From positions 1 through 57,646 of IMG/VR virus record IMGVR_UViG_3300023180_000063: a DNA stretch of 57,646 nt. One strand, written 5' to 3'. This document shows, piece after piece, positions 9,001 through 16,804 of this stretch. The position numbers and the translations under genes were made by a program. Origin of the DNA: a virus. The first letter of the stretch is position 1; each line of letters opens with the position of its first letter. The notes beneath the pieces were generated by a model. The model saw nothing but the letters and a program-made list of their open reading frames with translations, was not told where the DNA came from and did no database searches.

Positions 9001-11649
9001 CCAGGAGGAGGGGGGAAGTGGGGTCTGCCTGGTGGAGCGCATAGAAACAGAAGAAATGCAGAAGACCCTAGAACAACCGCGATTGAAGAGACCGCAGAGG
9101 AAATTGGAATTTCTATCAACGCGTTGACAGTCCCCGACTTCATACATGAGAACGATGTCACGCAGGACTGGCGGTACTCTACAGTTGGCTTCACAGTTTC
9201 TGCTGAAGACGCGAAGAGCGCGAAAATCAGCGATAACGAGACGTCAGAAATTAAATTCTTCACCGCTGATGAGCTCCTACGCATGGTCGGAACCGGCGAG
9301 CTACACCCGTCTCTCGACGAATTCATGCCAGAGCTTTTGGAAAGACACTCAGAAGCACTCCGCGCGCGCGCCGAGACTGCAAAGATGTCTAAGAATTTCA
9401 CGGACTACAGCAACGAAGATCCTTTTGAGGTAGATGAAATTTCTGAGGTCCTTGCAAAAGAATATAGACAGATTTTTGATGAGCAAGGCATTCCTGAGAC
9501 AGTTATGGGCAACACTATGGCTGTAGTGGCTGCTGTTAGGCACGCGTACTCTTCAGAAATTGACAAGAGCGAGAGAGGGTACTTAGGCGAGCTCGCTCGC
9601 ATCCGCGATATTCTTAATTTTGCGCGAGTGGCGGCGGTCGATATCAACTATAATAGAAGACCTGATACTCCTGATGGAGACGCTAAGCCGTACAACGGGG
9701 CTATTGAAACTCAGACCCTCGCGATGATTAGTCAAGGCGACGTAGTTGGGGCTTCAATATATCTTCATGCTGCAATAGGAGAAGCGACAGATCCTGAAGT
9801 TCGTGCTGTACTAGGAGAGTTTAAGAACGCTCTTATTAACGGCAGATTTAAAGACATCGAGGTAAAAGACGACTGGACAATTAGTAAGAAGAATCAGTCA
9901 TCAATTGGAAAGAACGCAGTCGGCGGGAAAGATTCGTGGGTTGCTGTCGCCACTACTCTTCGCGAGAGCATCGAATCCATTAAACGAATAATGGCTGACA
10001 ACCCAGAAGCGGCTAGAAAGGTCTCAAAACTGTTTATGTCAGACCCGGCACTAGCGGCGCGGGTGGCCGCGTCACGATTCCTCGGGCCAGGGAGAGAGCT
10101 TAGAGAAGACGTAGACGTTCTTCCGTTAACGAGCTCGGCGTTTGACGACGTACCGTCTATGACTGAAGCTATTAGTATAGCCAACTCTGCTGACAAGAAG
10201 TCGATAGCAACTTCTACATTGTTTGATGGTTCAGACATAGAAGACGGTGAGGTGGAGATATCTCGAGTCAAGCGCAACTTTAGCGACAAAGTTAAGACAC
10301 AAATGTCATTCAAACTTACCGCCTGGGCTGCTGAAAGACTTACTGCTGTCGCTAAACAGCGGGCTAGAGACGATGACTCCGGGTGGTCAGTTAGCACTTC
10401 AACTGGCACTGATCGTATGAGAAACACCGTGATCGGTTACGCGCTATACAACACTTTTATTCAAGTCGACGACAACGGCGTAAAGTATGTAGGCGAGTCA
10501 AATGACATTAGAAAAGAAGACGGTAACGGAAGACTCTACCTTGATAGATCTATGCAAGAGCTCGTGTATCAAGGAGATGGTTTTTCAATAAGAATTGCAA
10601 CAACCTCTTCTGGCAGCTCATACAGTAGTCCATACACGGGGCTGTACAATGAAGAAGGTGGAGCTGTCCAGGGCGGATCTGACAATCTTATTGCAGACGT
10701 AAACAGAGTTCGTATTCTTTTTGACGACGACAATCCCTCAAGTGAAGTCGTTGAACTAGCAATGAAAGTAGCCGGCGTTCGCGACCCAAGACCGGCAACA
10801 GAGCAGGACATCGAGCTCCTTGTAGAAAATAGAGCGATTAGCGTTCTTAGTTCAGAAGGCAACTACAACAACCCGGCGTTCACGACCTCGGGGGCAAATA
10901 GAGATAGAATAGTTCAAGAGCTGCGGCAGTTGTATCCGAGTCTTTTTGACTACACTGTAGCAACAGATCCTGCAACCGGCAAGGTCGAGATTCGACACTC
11001 TCAAGAGCTTGTCGACGCTCTAAGGAAAAGAATCGCGCTTGGAGGCGGCGAGTCGTTCTGGCACGCTGGCAATCTTCCAGCGTCCTATTCAGAGACTTTT
11101 GATGACTCTTGGATAACTGAGAGCGAGGCCGCCGCAAAGGTAGTTCTTCGAGTGCTCGGGCTTAGTGAGCCAGATGATATAGGCGCGGGAGTACCTGGCA
11201 TTGTCAGTTCTAGAAAGAGATTTGATTCCGGCATAGGCATCGAAGGCCAGTCGTCGTACGCCGACTACGGAACTGGCTCTGCTGAATACGCGTACATTTC
11301 TAGAGCTACCCCGAGATCTATTCAAATGGACCCGACATCGACGTACTCGACTACAAACTACGCGTTTGAACTTGATCCAGACGTCATTCTCAGTCGGTTA
11401 GACATATGGGCAAACGAGACTGACAGATTTGGCGCTCGGTCGGAGAGAGATCCGTACAATGAAATGACTTCATTCGACGCGTACGAGATTCTTGTTAAAG
11501 GCGCGATATCGCCTTCTGCTATTAAGAAAGTGCACGTAGGAACGCAAGTGCGTGAAAATATACTCGTGAGTCTAGAAGCTCGTGGTATATCTGAAATAAA
11601 CGGAGTGCCTGTTGAAGACTTCTTTGTATTGTTCGAGCGGATTTATTAA
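1..11649 (+). CDS. Giant multi-domain phage effector (ART-like, kinase-like, DnaQ exonuclease, SF1 helicase, NUDIX), 5' partial
   Basis: The frame is open from base 1, so the N-terminus lies outside the window; an ATG at 34 is weakly preceded by AAAGG. Residues counted from that ATG: an ADP-ribosyltransferase-like region at 185-310 (R210, E286-Q-E288); a HipA/lipid-kinase-like region at 350-575 (candidate ATP lysine K368); a DEDDh exonuclease at 695-900 (D706, E708); a UvrD/Rep-type SF1 helicase at 1020-1600 (Walker A GTGKT 1049-1053, FFDEAQD, GDGNQAIYGFRG, STAHRAKGLEW, YVAVTRA) with a small inserted KALGFKWN domain near 1490; a KOW/Tudor-like stretch near 1900-1955; a second ART-like region at 2260-2340; a third at 2545-2650 (R2558, E2618-G-E2620); a NUDIX box at 2996-3026; and a C-terminal ART-like region near 3670-3870. 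Acidic linkers join the parts. Its place just before the head genes suggests a packaged internal protein, which is inference. Confidence 0.85.
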   Translation, partial: NVERLQEFKGDMFDSPEYSPARSEIPQTQGEADRVTAQKAQRTGQSLDNERAQRAVELMRSHEETNPKIKEIADQIIFGRSDDPVLSFDEAFERFYPLSKSDDPADREAFRAFWGIVMSIDGGDGGDLAEPDVISPEDSRMRMLGAISNILERDGVDGDIASIAEDAYYEMIEEYGQYADYINGKKAISSGSDDLSADTTAAAFYRIVSSAASPNNRPLYRVLNIHKDNPEIETLLTEGSTFSMDARPFTAQEIADGSLMSRLFFPTGVNERRIVLEVPPGEIDSLNVSDMSFVPDEQEWIGFGELQVVSVREQSNEFGVETIVQVRRADAAAPEAPSAATAYDPDADDIETWSRTGGQAGSNPGGFYETPDGRRYYVKSPRSQSHAENEVLASAFYEMLGVPAARVRLGREDGDTRIVSTLIEDADTGDFEFRVDGGDTEYLDKVRQGFVADAWLANWDSVGLVYDNIVTDGNGDPVRLDPGGSLMYRARGAEKGSAFGNNVTELDTLRDPDLNPQAASVFGDIDDATLQAAAKRLRDITPSQIDETVDSIVSDPDDAALLKERLKARRQSILDRFGIQEGQDDPDLFPDPEPLTDAMGYQAQDLVPGDITATDSFVVEKVFRDSETPKGKVSIQGYYPGHESQRKEWNEDTEIEVSRGGTTPPKGDKPALHRPKRPYSPRSQETFSGDMRDLLEGAESWEEVAEIIRGTEIVYFDYETTGIGDGELNRPVQIGAVRIVNGEVVDRFNMYMNPEFRLSDWSKENLKREDGELVTDEWLETQPSMREAHERFIEFVGDRPILGGQNVPFDTEVLQRTLGEQGLELEIGGTIDSLPMARGTLPTWSSGSPDGPSQVGRDGKRRSSNSLGPVAEYLGVELGNWHRADADAEAAWDITDAMLTRASAPDADVSTESFDGREAEKIAQDRAEYDAAMSVYKDELADYEAAKAVAAAWNCGGAGITAAVGDGEGPCDVPDPDDMINNATPDESIVDPEGVPGGATDSNVSMADALDDGVVERPEKDGVNVKDPYADEKFPPTAQQRDVVDAVLTGENVVVRALAGTGKTSTLKLIARRLKKEQPKKRIAYVAFNKSIQLEADATMPGNVESRTGDSIAWRAIGSSLTDKRKKNRFNNKPSKLANDLGITGQPSPDEPDKDMTATQVYRAINKAVTNYTISADDEIGPQHFEFDNVPDEWIAKAGEIWDDLKSPSGVLPFNNNHATKIWALSRPDLSADGSGLDYKADVIFFDEAQDINPVIGKVIADQTAQVVYVGDGNQAIYGFRGAEDELQKISAPNDLPLTKSWRFGPQIAGIGNRFLAALGSDYRIEGGGPDGKILPRGGMPDADAVLVRSNAGAVREIYRELEAGRKVGVTKSFKEDLERFVRHADWLKSGARLDDRPQMHEDLAPFSSWDEVVKSLEDEDNKKLEFLVDLVDSEGVDGLYDMLGRLIPYTTNADVSSDELPSAPPLMPSEVASGSSGEVANGVMFEVSGDRVKLSGKTFDTKESIKALGFKWNAADKSWVRSIKGDDNRARTLNELRSKLAGDGSADRPDVVVSTAHRAKGLEWDRVRIGDDFRGPRVDGETGATIMPADEELRLAYVAVTRAQKQLDPGSLEYIYGYTTEADESPNLPSAPEADVPEAPEAPEAPPVPVEIDPERRAAEVAKYNLEDLGEGELDAVGSENSYIRQMFSDTWEAWVDGQSIGTAPTQEEIVEMYNERVGEVVDSRLSASEEVAETRDEVAPGGTPESPEALEGDMPLPPPSPDEAPVDTSGAIIEEVAFDPKTQKTFGDDLSEATDDLEMVKDDIYSKGSTGKKFKDALQRAIDAISDYTDGKISLSEAVSRLRNEEDGLDEFSTSTGKTKLDYDFAHGSVRDARRILDGSVYGPAEIGKGLPPEGSGLGFSKDGVFIKPGMRVRDKWGYAGTVVRYNESGGYVNVYILKDIDHRDPDKLGEKAKKSYGPKKYIDSKGTTALTVIKDGDDNSPWIDSGKVPEGKKPKNLDSQLEELRKMGDDDGEGPMGVEPPSPKPDDSGDSGEAPAGTTEALRENVEDNRRDDAWTGEESDRPESPGTDVAQASKNITEALRDSENPEYTADDETIKDLLREEIGQTSPDDTFITISPPSGFETTIRRSDAIAVVGDSPKVDAPEGAPNNDALAEEKQLKERIKVFEAKGGLTREEAEEYVALSKRINELRFDRRKDAKASVEDVADAAERLSTLSPETNLAAYKDLFKNKGVYTAIKSAASGVFFNADTDVDKIMDGDDPETSPQDFYDAFKATREALRSQYGDTVPLFRAVGAQKKKSTTNWATTREFVEQFGDNVVEELVPVERIAAVHVTRNGKYHEVIVLDEDYDISDLVDSPTVDAESEVSEKIKNFEPDDVLYSDDDELTSEFELAGFLQSRDVADRTISLLEEYLENNSKEENEYLDDLVDVLSNALQDDDNIGLKDVVSERIEFAESDDVKKKEALRALVAFLTFFDGGILDGYGTTERYLGGALSKIDKPSSMKDVVKFAQENKLPVSYGDLLRSQLKLVQGEEQIGGEEPSVAGAFFRLLTRLSESSPYSGKMYRGIVNNESTEDFITEGSTVTIPPRSFSKDVETSEEFGDIILEVDGEDAIGVDVSELSTWDEGEVIAYGSFKVDSVEDRGDGSYYVKLVKSQKSESLEEKVKSLEENTQDTETSDVDSPVDGDDSDAGEFSDSERAIIEGAGFEPGSVEDASYRISALRIIDSQREEQGKSQSDFTEQKVQLFIENIAKAVSEKHDTYSESPSKELARDYYSIASDEWLDANLVDARHPRPTREIVVKALESLNPFRVGSPHHIAWSRVLNSQLEETYDNAGILPDYEGRLTTPQTNKVFYFIEGDLKAKVESGKWRKYIEDADPEWVEQNINSSGEISNQKSIYPLQKATYKGVEFSQIDDDVWVAESFIDRYDVNVDDPDVLLPMFIPMGDGGADSAGEGYFFSAEKQRFWGRYGAGGALISFVDDDGEVKYVLGKRATWIPGGGGKWGLPGGAHRNRRNAEDPRTTAIEETAEEIGISINALTVPDFIHENDVTQDWRYSTVGFTVSAEDAKSAKISDNETSEIKFFTADELLRMVGTGELHPSLDEFMPELLERHSEALRARAETAKMSKNFTDYSNEDPFEVDEISEVLAKEYRQIFDEQGIPETVMGNTMAVVAAVRHAYSSEIDKSERGYLGELARIRDILNFARVAAVDINYNRRPDTPDGDAKPYNGAIETQTLAMISQGDVVGASIYLHAAIGEATDPEVRAVLGEFKNALINGRFKDIEVKDDWTISKKNQSSIGKNAVGGKDSWVAVATTLRESIESIKRIMADNPEAARKVSKLFMSDPALAARVAASRFLGPGRELREDVDVLPLTSSAFDDVPSMTEAISIANSADKKSIATSTLFDGSDIEDGEVEISRVKRNFSDKVKTQMSFKLTAWAAERLTAVAKQRARDDDSGWSVSTSTGTDRMRNTVIGYALYNTFIQVDDNGVKYVGESNDIRKEDGNGRLYLDRSMQELVYQGDGFSIRIATTSSGSSYSSPYTGLYNEEGGAVQGGSDNLIADVNRVRILFDDDNPSSEVVELAMKVAGVRDPRPATEQDIELLVENRAISVLSSEGNYNNPAFTTSGANRDRIVQELRQLYPSLFDYTVATDPATGKVEIRHSQELVDALRKRIALGGGESFWHAGNLPASYSETFDDSWITESEAAAKVVLRVLGLSEPDDIGAGVPGIVSSRKRFDSGIGIEGQSSYADYGTGSAEYAYISRATPRSIQMDPTSTYSTTNYAFELDPDVILSRLDIWANETDRFGARSERDPYNEMTSFDAYEILVKGAISPSAIKKVHVGTQVRENILVSLEARGISEINGVPVEDFFVLFERIY

Positions 11650-11652
11650 ACT

Positions 11653-11925
11653 ATGATTGAATACACTGGAATCACGATAAAAGAGTTGACTGGAGAATAC
11701 ACGAACAGGGTCCAATATTGGAATTCTGCACTTGTCTTCAATGATGAAAATCCGGCAATTCAGCTAAGTAGCTTTGACAAATATAAGGTTCTACCGCTGT
11801 CAGAACCTCTTAGTGACTTTGAAAATGGCGAAATATCATTCTCGAGTCGTGGAGTACAGTATAGAATGACAGTTGAACGCGCTTCCGATGATTCGGTAAA
11901 CCCGTCTGATGAGATGAGAGACTGA
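11653..11925 (+). CDS. Small hypothetical protein
   Basis: A 90-residue acidic protein whose ATG lies 3 bases after the stop of the giant gene, so it is probably translated from the same message. I see no recognisable motif, signal peptide or membrane segment. It is followed after 5 bases by the Cys-rich gene at 11931. Its position in a tight run of head genes suggests a head or packaged accessory protein, but nothing in the sequence shows a function. Confidence 0.6.
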   Translation: MIEYTGITIKELTGEYTNRVQYWNSALVFNDENPAIQLSSFDKYKVLPLSEPLSDFENGEISFSSRGVQYRMTVERASDDSVNPSDEMRD

Positions 11926-11930
11926 CTGCT

Positions 11931-12680
11931 ATGGCAAGTAAGACCGCTAGCGTCCCAGTGTGGCCAACATCGATCGGCCCCAGAGACGACCTCTACGTTG
12001 TTGTCGATTCTGACGTCGATGACGGAGTATACCTTGTTTTTGCTAGCGAGCAAAAAGGCAGAACGTTCATCAGAGACAACGGCTCGTGGGTTCAAATCGA
12101 TGAAAACTTCTTTGATGAAATTGACGACCCGAAGTACTACACCGAGTATGTGAACGTCGATTTCATCAAATACTTTGACACCAGACAGGTTAAAGGCGAA
12201 CGAGTTCCAGTTCTCAAGGTCGAGGATTTTTCCGATAAGGACGGCGATCCGACCACGGTCACAGCGGCTGTAGAGGACGGTAAGTGCCCTCCGGCAACGT
12301 CTGATATTGCCTTGAATATCAAGAATCGCCAGCGCGCGATCGAGGTTGCTGAATACGGGCCACTCAACCCAGAGCAGCCAAACGATATGTACTGGAAAGA
12401 TATGGCGGATCGCTGGAGTGTCTCTCCAGAAGATGCTAAAAAGAGCCTGTGCGGCAATTGCGTGTTTTTCTACGTAACAACCAGTGTTAAGAACTGTATT
12501 GCTGAAGGTCTTGGCGGCACAGACGGCGCAACCGACCCGTGGGACTCTATCGACGCCGGCGAGCTTGGGTATTGTGAAGCCTTTGACTTCAAATGCGCCT
12601 CTGCTAGAACGTGTGCTGCCTGGGCGACCGGCGGGCCGATTACTGACGATAAGCTACAACAAAAAGGTGTAGAGAAATGA
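11931..12680 (+). CDS. Cys-rich head-module protein, possible metal or Fe-S cluster site
   Basis: A 249-residue protein of unknown function. The N-terminal ~110 residues are acidic and aromatic (DNGSWVQID pattern). The C-terminal third has an ordered cysteine set: CGNC, a further Cys after about 12 residues, then LGYC, then CASARTC, ending AAWATGGP. CxxC...C...GYC resembles small high-potential iron-sulfur-like or zinc-binding folds found near phage head genes; this is a resemblance, not a proven family. The same pattern recurs in the 95-residue protein at 16801. The stop overlaps the start of the protease gene by 4 bases (ATGA), implying translational coupling. Confidence 0.65.
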   Translation: MASKTASVPVWPTSIGPRDDLYVVVDSDVDDGVYLVFASEQKGRTFIRDNGSWVQIDENFFDEIDDPKYYTEYVNVDFIKYFDTRQVKGERVPVLKVEDFSDKDGDPTTVTAAVEDGKCPPATSDIALNIKNRQRAIEVAEYGPLNPEQPNDMYWKDMADRWSVSPEDAKKSLCGNCVFFYVTTSVKNCIAEGLGGTDGATDPWDSIDAGELGYCEAFDFKCASARTCAAWATGGPITDDKLQQKGVEK

Positions 12681-15600
12681 TCACCGTTCATGGCGAGTCA
12701 GAGAATCTGGTTCTCTTTACAGACGGCTCTAGGGGCGTAGTTGTAAACTCCGAAACTAATATGGTAGAAGACTCCGGAATGCTTTCGGAGATGTCGTATC
12801 TAATGCCTTGGGGGCCGTGCGATAGTGAGCCCTCCGACGTAATGCACGAGCTTGCATCTGCCGCTCTCTCCGACCTTCGTGTCGTTGCGTTGACTGCTTC
12901 TGCCAGAATGTACACTATCCCAAAGGGTGTACAGGCTGAAGCAAAGAAGGCTCTTGAGTGGAGAAAAGAGTACAAAAGAGGCGGGACGCCGGTCGGCATC
13001 AGCACGGCAAGAACTTTAGCCGCCGGCGGGCAAATTGGAATTAAAAAGGTTCGCCATATCGCTAAGTACTTTCCTCGTCACGAGATTGATAAGAAGGCAA
13101 AAGGCTACGACCCTGGAGAAGATGGCTACCCGTCGAATGGAAGAATTGCCTGGGCGCTATGGGGTGGAGATTCGGCGTGGCGCTGGGCCAAAAACATCGT
13201 TGAGCGTGAAAATAAGAAGGCGAAGACTGCCAGCGGCGAGACGGTCGTAGACCCGTACGAAGAGTACAGCGACCAAGAGTCAATGTCAATTAGTAGATAC
13301 GCTAAGCCTGCCATTGATGTCTTTGATCTTGCACAAAACATTAGTGACGGCGATTGCCCAGAGTTCATCGCTCGTGTTCGTCTTGACGGCAGCGGAATTG
13401 ATCGTCTCTACATGCTCGGTCTCGATGAGGTTATCTACGTTTGGGACGATGGTGACTGGGACGATCTCGGTCACGTCGACAGCGATATCTACACGTACGA
13501 TCGGTCTCTTGACGATCCGTATGATGTCGTAGAAAAGCGCCACATTCTTATTGATCCGCAAACCGCGTTGATTATTTCCGCGCACCTTCAGGAGCGCCCG
13601 TTCACAAGCGTGTCTGTCTACTCACTCAATGAGGAAGAAGCCGAGCTTGCTGCTGCGGCCGCTGATCAAATTGACTGGGGCGAGATCGACTCAGTGCTCA
13701 CCGCCGCCGGAGAAGAGAGTGACGCTGACGGCGAATATACTCCCGAGGAGCGATCAGCAAAGGCACGAAAGCAAGTTCGCGACAAAAGCGGCCGCTTCGC
13801 TAAGATGGGTGGGCGAGTTGTAGTTGACGGCGATGCGTCGAAGTCCGGCTCGATTAGCGGGATTGACCCAGACACTCAGAGCGTCACTCTGAAGATGGAC
13901 GATGGCTCAAGTCAGACAGTTCGTGCGAACAGGGTCCAGGCGGAGGGTACACAGCCGGCGATGCAGACTGGCCCTCTCACCGATACACCTGGGATGCCGC
14001 TCGATACTCGAGGAATTCTTGGCGAGCCACGCGCGCCGATTGACAGACCAAAGGCAGCAATTCCTGGCGGTCTACCAGCACTACGCTCTGAGGACCTACA
14101 AAAAATTGTCAATAATTATCCAGCGTGGGTAATGGAGCAGCGCAGCGGCGGGGCCGATCTACAAGATAAGCGTGTCCGTGGGCAGAAAATTCAACCTGCT
14201 GGCGATCGCGCGCCGGAGTATCAAAAGTCCGACTACATTCGCAACATGGAAAGAGAGAGCGGAGAAGAGCTGTTCACTAAAAGAGCAGAGCATCATCCGC
14301 TTCTTCAGGACTACTTTAAAAAGAAGCCAAAAGAAAGTAAGATTTGGTACAGTCCAATAACGTCTACCGCGTACGACATCAACGAAAACACCGTTGAACC
14401 GTCTAAGCCTGGTGAAGAGCTTACACCAGAGACAAGCGACGTCGAGCCAATGTACGTCGCTATAGTCTCACCTGATGATCCGCAAGCGGTCATGGATCTT
14501 GTAAGCGTAGTTCCAGCGTCGTCTACATCGACATCACCGACAACGTTTATTCGCGAAGACGGTGAATGGGTTAAGGACGAGCAGATTCTTGCTGACCTAA
14601 CATCAGCAACACCTCCGCCTGTAGTCGCTCTTACAGGCGAGGTCTACGATGACGTTTTGGCCCAGGTCGATCAAACGATGACGGCGTCTGGGAACTACGT
14701 CTACGTGTTTGATGAAAATGAGAGACGTCTCCTTGAGATGTACGGTGTTGAGCCGTTGAACACCCTGATGGCTGCCGGCGGCCTTGATAGAAATCGCGGC
14801 AAAGCTGAGAAGCTCAGAAGATATTGGACAATTGGCCGCGGCGCTCTTAAGATTCGCTGGAACACTCCAGGCGATTGGACACGTTGCTACCGCCATCTAC
14901 GTAAGTACATGGGCCCTCGCGCGAAAGGCTACTGCTCACTTCGTCACAAGGAGATGACTGGAGTCTGGCCTGGCAGTAAGTACAACGTTGGAAAGAAGAA
15001 GAAGAGCGTTCGCGGAAGCGCTGAAGATCTGTACGATGTTCTTTCTGAAGAGCAGATCATCGAGACAAGCATTCTACGAGCAAAAGTCGCTGACGCGAAG
15101 AGCAGAGTTCTTGTCGCCGGAGGCTATAAGAATTCTTACGGCGGGTGTAAGTTCAAGATCCCTCTCGTAATCCCAGAAGGTGCAGAAACCGGAGACGGAA
15201 GAGTCTTTAAGAAAGGCGCGATCACTCTCCGTGAGCTCCCGCTGCCGCTTCTGTGGCAGATCAAGACAGGCGATGGGCACAACGGATCTGTTGTTGTTGG
15301 TCGAATTGATCACATGGAGCGAACTGATGACGGGATCGGAAACGCGTATGGCGTCTTCGACACGGGCGCGTACGGCGCCGAGGCAGAGCGTCTTGTGAAA
15401 AACGGATTCATCCGAGGAGTATCGGCGGACCTGGACATGTTCGAGGCCAGCGAAAGTGATGATGACGACGACGAAATTCTTGGCGACGACTCTGATGAAA
15501 AAGCGGAAGAGCTTCTTGAAGAGGTCAAGAAAAAGGTCAAGAAGATCGGCGGAGGGAAAATCGAGGTCGATAAGGCCCGAGTAATGGCAGTTACAATAGT

Positions 15601-16804
15601 ACCTAAGCCAGCGTTCCAGGAATGCAGGATCTACATAGAAGACGAAGATAGCGAAGATCTTCAGTCTCAGGAGGAAGAAATGGAAGTCACCCCTGACGGA
15701 ATCTACGTCGAGGACCTCAACGATCTTGACGCACAGGCGCTAGTCGCCTGTGGCATGGTTGCTGGCTCGATACCTATTGTTCCGCCCGCCGAATGGTTCC
15801 AGAACCCCAAGCTCACTAAGGCGACGCCGCTTACAGTGACAGACGAGGGTCAAGTGTACGGCCATATCGCTGCATGGCACGTTGATCACATCGGAATGGC
15901 GTACGGGACAAAGCCACCGAGAAGCAAGAGCAAGTACTCGTACTTCCATACAGGAGTTCTCCGAGCAGATGACGGCAACGACTACCCAGTCGGGCAGTTA
16001 ACTCTCGCCGGCGGTCACGCGCCTCTCGAGGCTAGCGCTTCAGACGCAGCACGTCACTACGACGACACTGGCTCTGCCATCGCCGACGTGCACGCTGGGG
16101 AAGATTCATATGGCATCTGGGTAGCTGGCTCTCTTCGCACTACAGCCACGCCTGAGCAGATCAGAGCTCTTCGCGCTTCTGCGCCGTCCGGTGACTGGCG
16201 GCCTATTGGTGGTTCGCTAGAGCTCGTCGCCGTGTGTCAGGTCAACGTCCCCGGCTTCCCAATCGCTAGAGCTCGAGTAGCGAGTGGCCAGGTATACGCT
16301 CTTGTTGCTGCCGGTGCGTCTACACTGGCGAGAATGAAGAGCGACCCTCTTCAGGACATGAAGAAGAGACTTGACGCTCTTGAAAAACTCTCGGTAGTTA
16401 GTGAAGATACTAAGTCTAAGGCCGAAGAGCTTTCTAACAGGGTGCGTAGCACGTTCGCGTACGATGAGCTCGGATACATCTCGACCAAGACGCGCGAAAA
16501 GCTTGCTAAAGAGGGTAAGGCTCTTCCGGACGGTTCGTACCCGATCAGAAATATCGAGGAGCTCAAGGACGCGATTCAAGCGTACGGACGCTCAAAGCCG
16601 AGCAAGCGAGCCGCGGTGCGCCGTCACATTATGAAGCGCGCGCGTTCTCTCAAGCGAGCTGACCTTATCCCAGAGAAGTGGAAGAACGCAGGTCTCGTAG
16701 ACGACGACGTTGTTGATGGCATCAAGGCAAGAGTGCAGAGCCTTACGATTCGTGCTGCCGTTGAGAGTGGTGATGCTGACCCAAAAGCGCCGCCGATGCA
16801 GTGA
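12677..16804 (+). CDS. Prohead maturation protease embedded in a 1,375-residue multi-domain fusion
   Basis: The protein that should cleave scaffold and capsid chains during head assembly. Regions in order: an N-terminal segment (about 80-175) with EAKKALEWRKEY and GRIAWALWGGD, recurrent in actinophage head proteins; a basic RDKSGRFAKMGGRV segment near 370; a domain at 705-770 with RRYW, KIRWNTPGDWTRC and GYCSLRHKE; the protease proper at about 830-985, with candidate catalytic H868 (GDGHNG) and S916 (RGVSAD), like S78-type prohead proteases; a domain near 1050-1220 (GHIAAWHVDHIG); and a DUF6582-like C-terminus at 1260-1340 (LPDGSYPI, LIPEKW). Ordinary prohead proteases have about 200-300 residues, so this is an extreme fusion. 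It overlaps both neighbours by 4 bases. Confidence 0.85.
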   Translation: MITVHGESENLVLFTDGSRGVVVNSETNMVEDSGMLSEMSYLMPWGPCDSEPSDVMHELASAALSDLRVVALTASARMYTIPKGVQAEAKKALEWRKEYKRGGTPVGISTARTLAAGGQIGIKKVRHIAKYFPRHEIDKKAKGYDPGEDGYPSNGRIAWALWGGDSAWRWAKNIVERENKKAKTASGETVVDPYEEYSDQESMSISRYAKPAIDVFDLAQNISDGDCPEFIARVRLDGSGIDRLYMLGLDEVIYVWDDGDWDDLGHVDSDIYTYDRSLDDPYDVVEKRHILIDPQTALIISAHLQERPFTSVSVYSLNEEEAELAAAAADQIDWGEIDSVLTAAGEESDADGEYTPEERSAKARKQVRDKSGRFAKMGGRVVVDGDASKSGSISGIDPDTQSVTLKMDDGSSQTVRANRVQAEGTQPAMQTGPLTDTPGMPLDTRGILGEPRAPIDRPKAAIPGGLPALRSEDLQKIVNNYPAWVMEQRSGGADLQDKRVRGQKIQPAGDRAPEYQKSDYIRNMERESGEELFTKRAEHHPLLQDYFKKKPKESKIWYSPITSTAYDINENTVEPSKPGEELTPETSDVEPMYVAIVSPDDPQAVMDLVSVVPASSTSTSPTTFIREDGEWVKDEQILADLTSATPPPVVALTGEVYDDVLAQVDQTMTASGNYVYVFDENERRLLEMYGVEPLNTLMAAGGLDRNRGKAEKLRRYWTIGRGALKIRWNTPGDWTRCYRHLRKYMGPRAKGYCSLRHKEMTGVWPGSKYNVGKKKKSVRGSAEDLYDVLSEEQIIETSILRAKVADAKSRVLVAGGYKNSYGGCKFKIPLVIPEGAETGDGRVFKKGAITLRELPLPLLWQIKTGDGHNGSVVVGRIDHMERTDDGIGNAYGVFDTGAYGAEAERLVKNGFIRGVSADLDMFEASESDDDDDEILGDDSDEKAEELLEEVKKKVKKIGGGKIEVDKARVMAVTIVPKPAFQECRIYIEDEDSEDLQSQEEEMEVTPDGIYVEDLNDLDAQALVACGMVAGSIPIVPPAEWFQNPKLTKATPLTVTDEGQVYGHIAAWHVDHIGMAYGTKPPRSKSKYSYFHTGVLRADDGNDYPVGQLTLAGGHAPLEASASDAARHYDDTGSAIADVHAGEDSYGIWVAGSLRTTATPEQIRALRASAPSGDWRPIGGSLELVAVCQVNVPGFPIARARVASGQVYALVAAGASTLARMKSDPLQDMKKRLDALEKLSVVSEDTKSKAEELSNRVRSTFAYDELGYISTKTREKLAKEGKALPDGSYPIRNIEELKDAIQAYGRSKPSKRAAVRRHIMKRARSLKRADLIPEKWKNAGLVDDDVVDGIKARVQSLTIRAAVESGDADPKAPPMQ

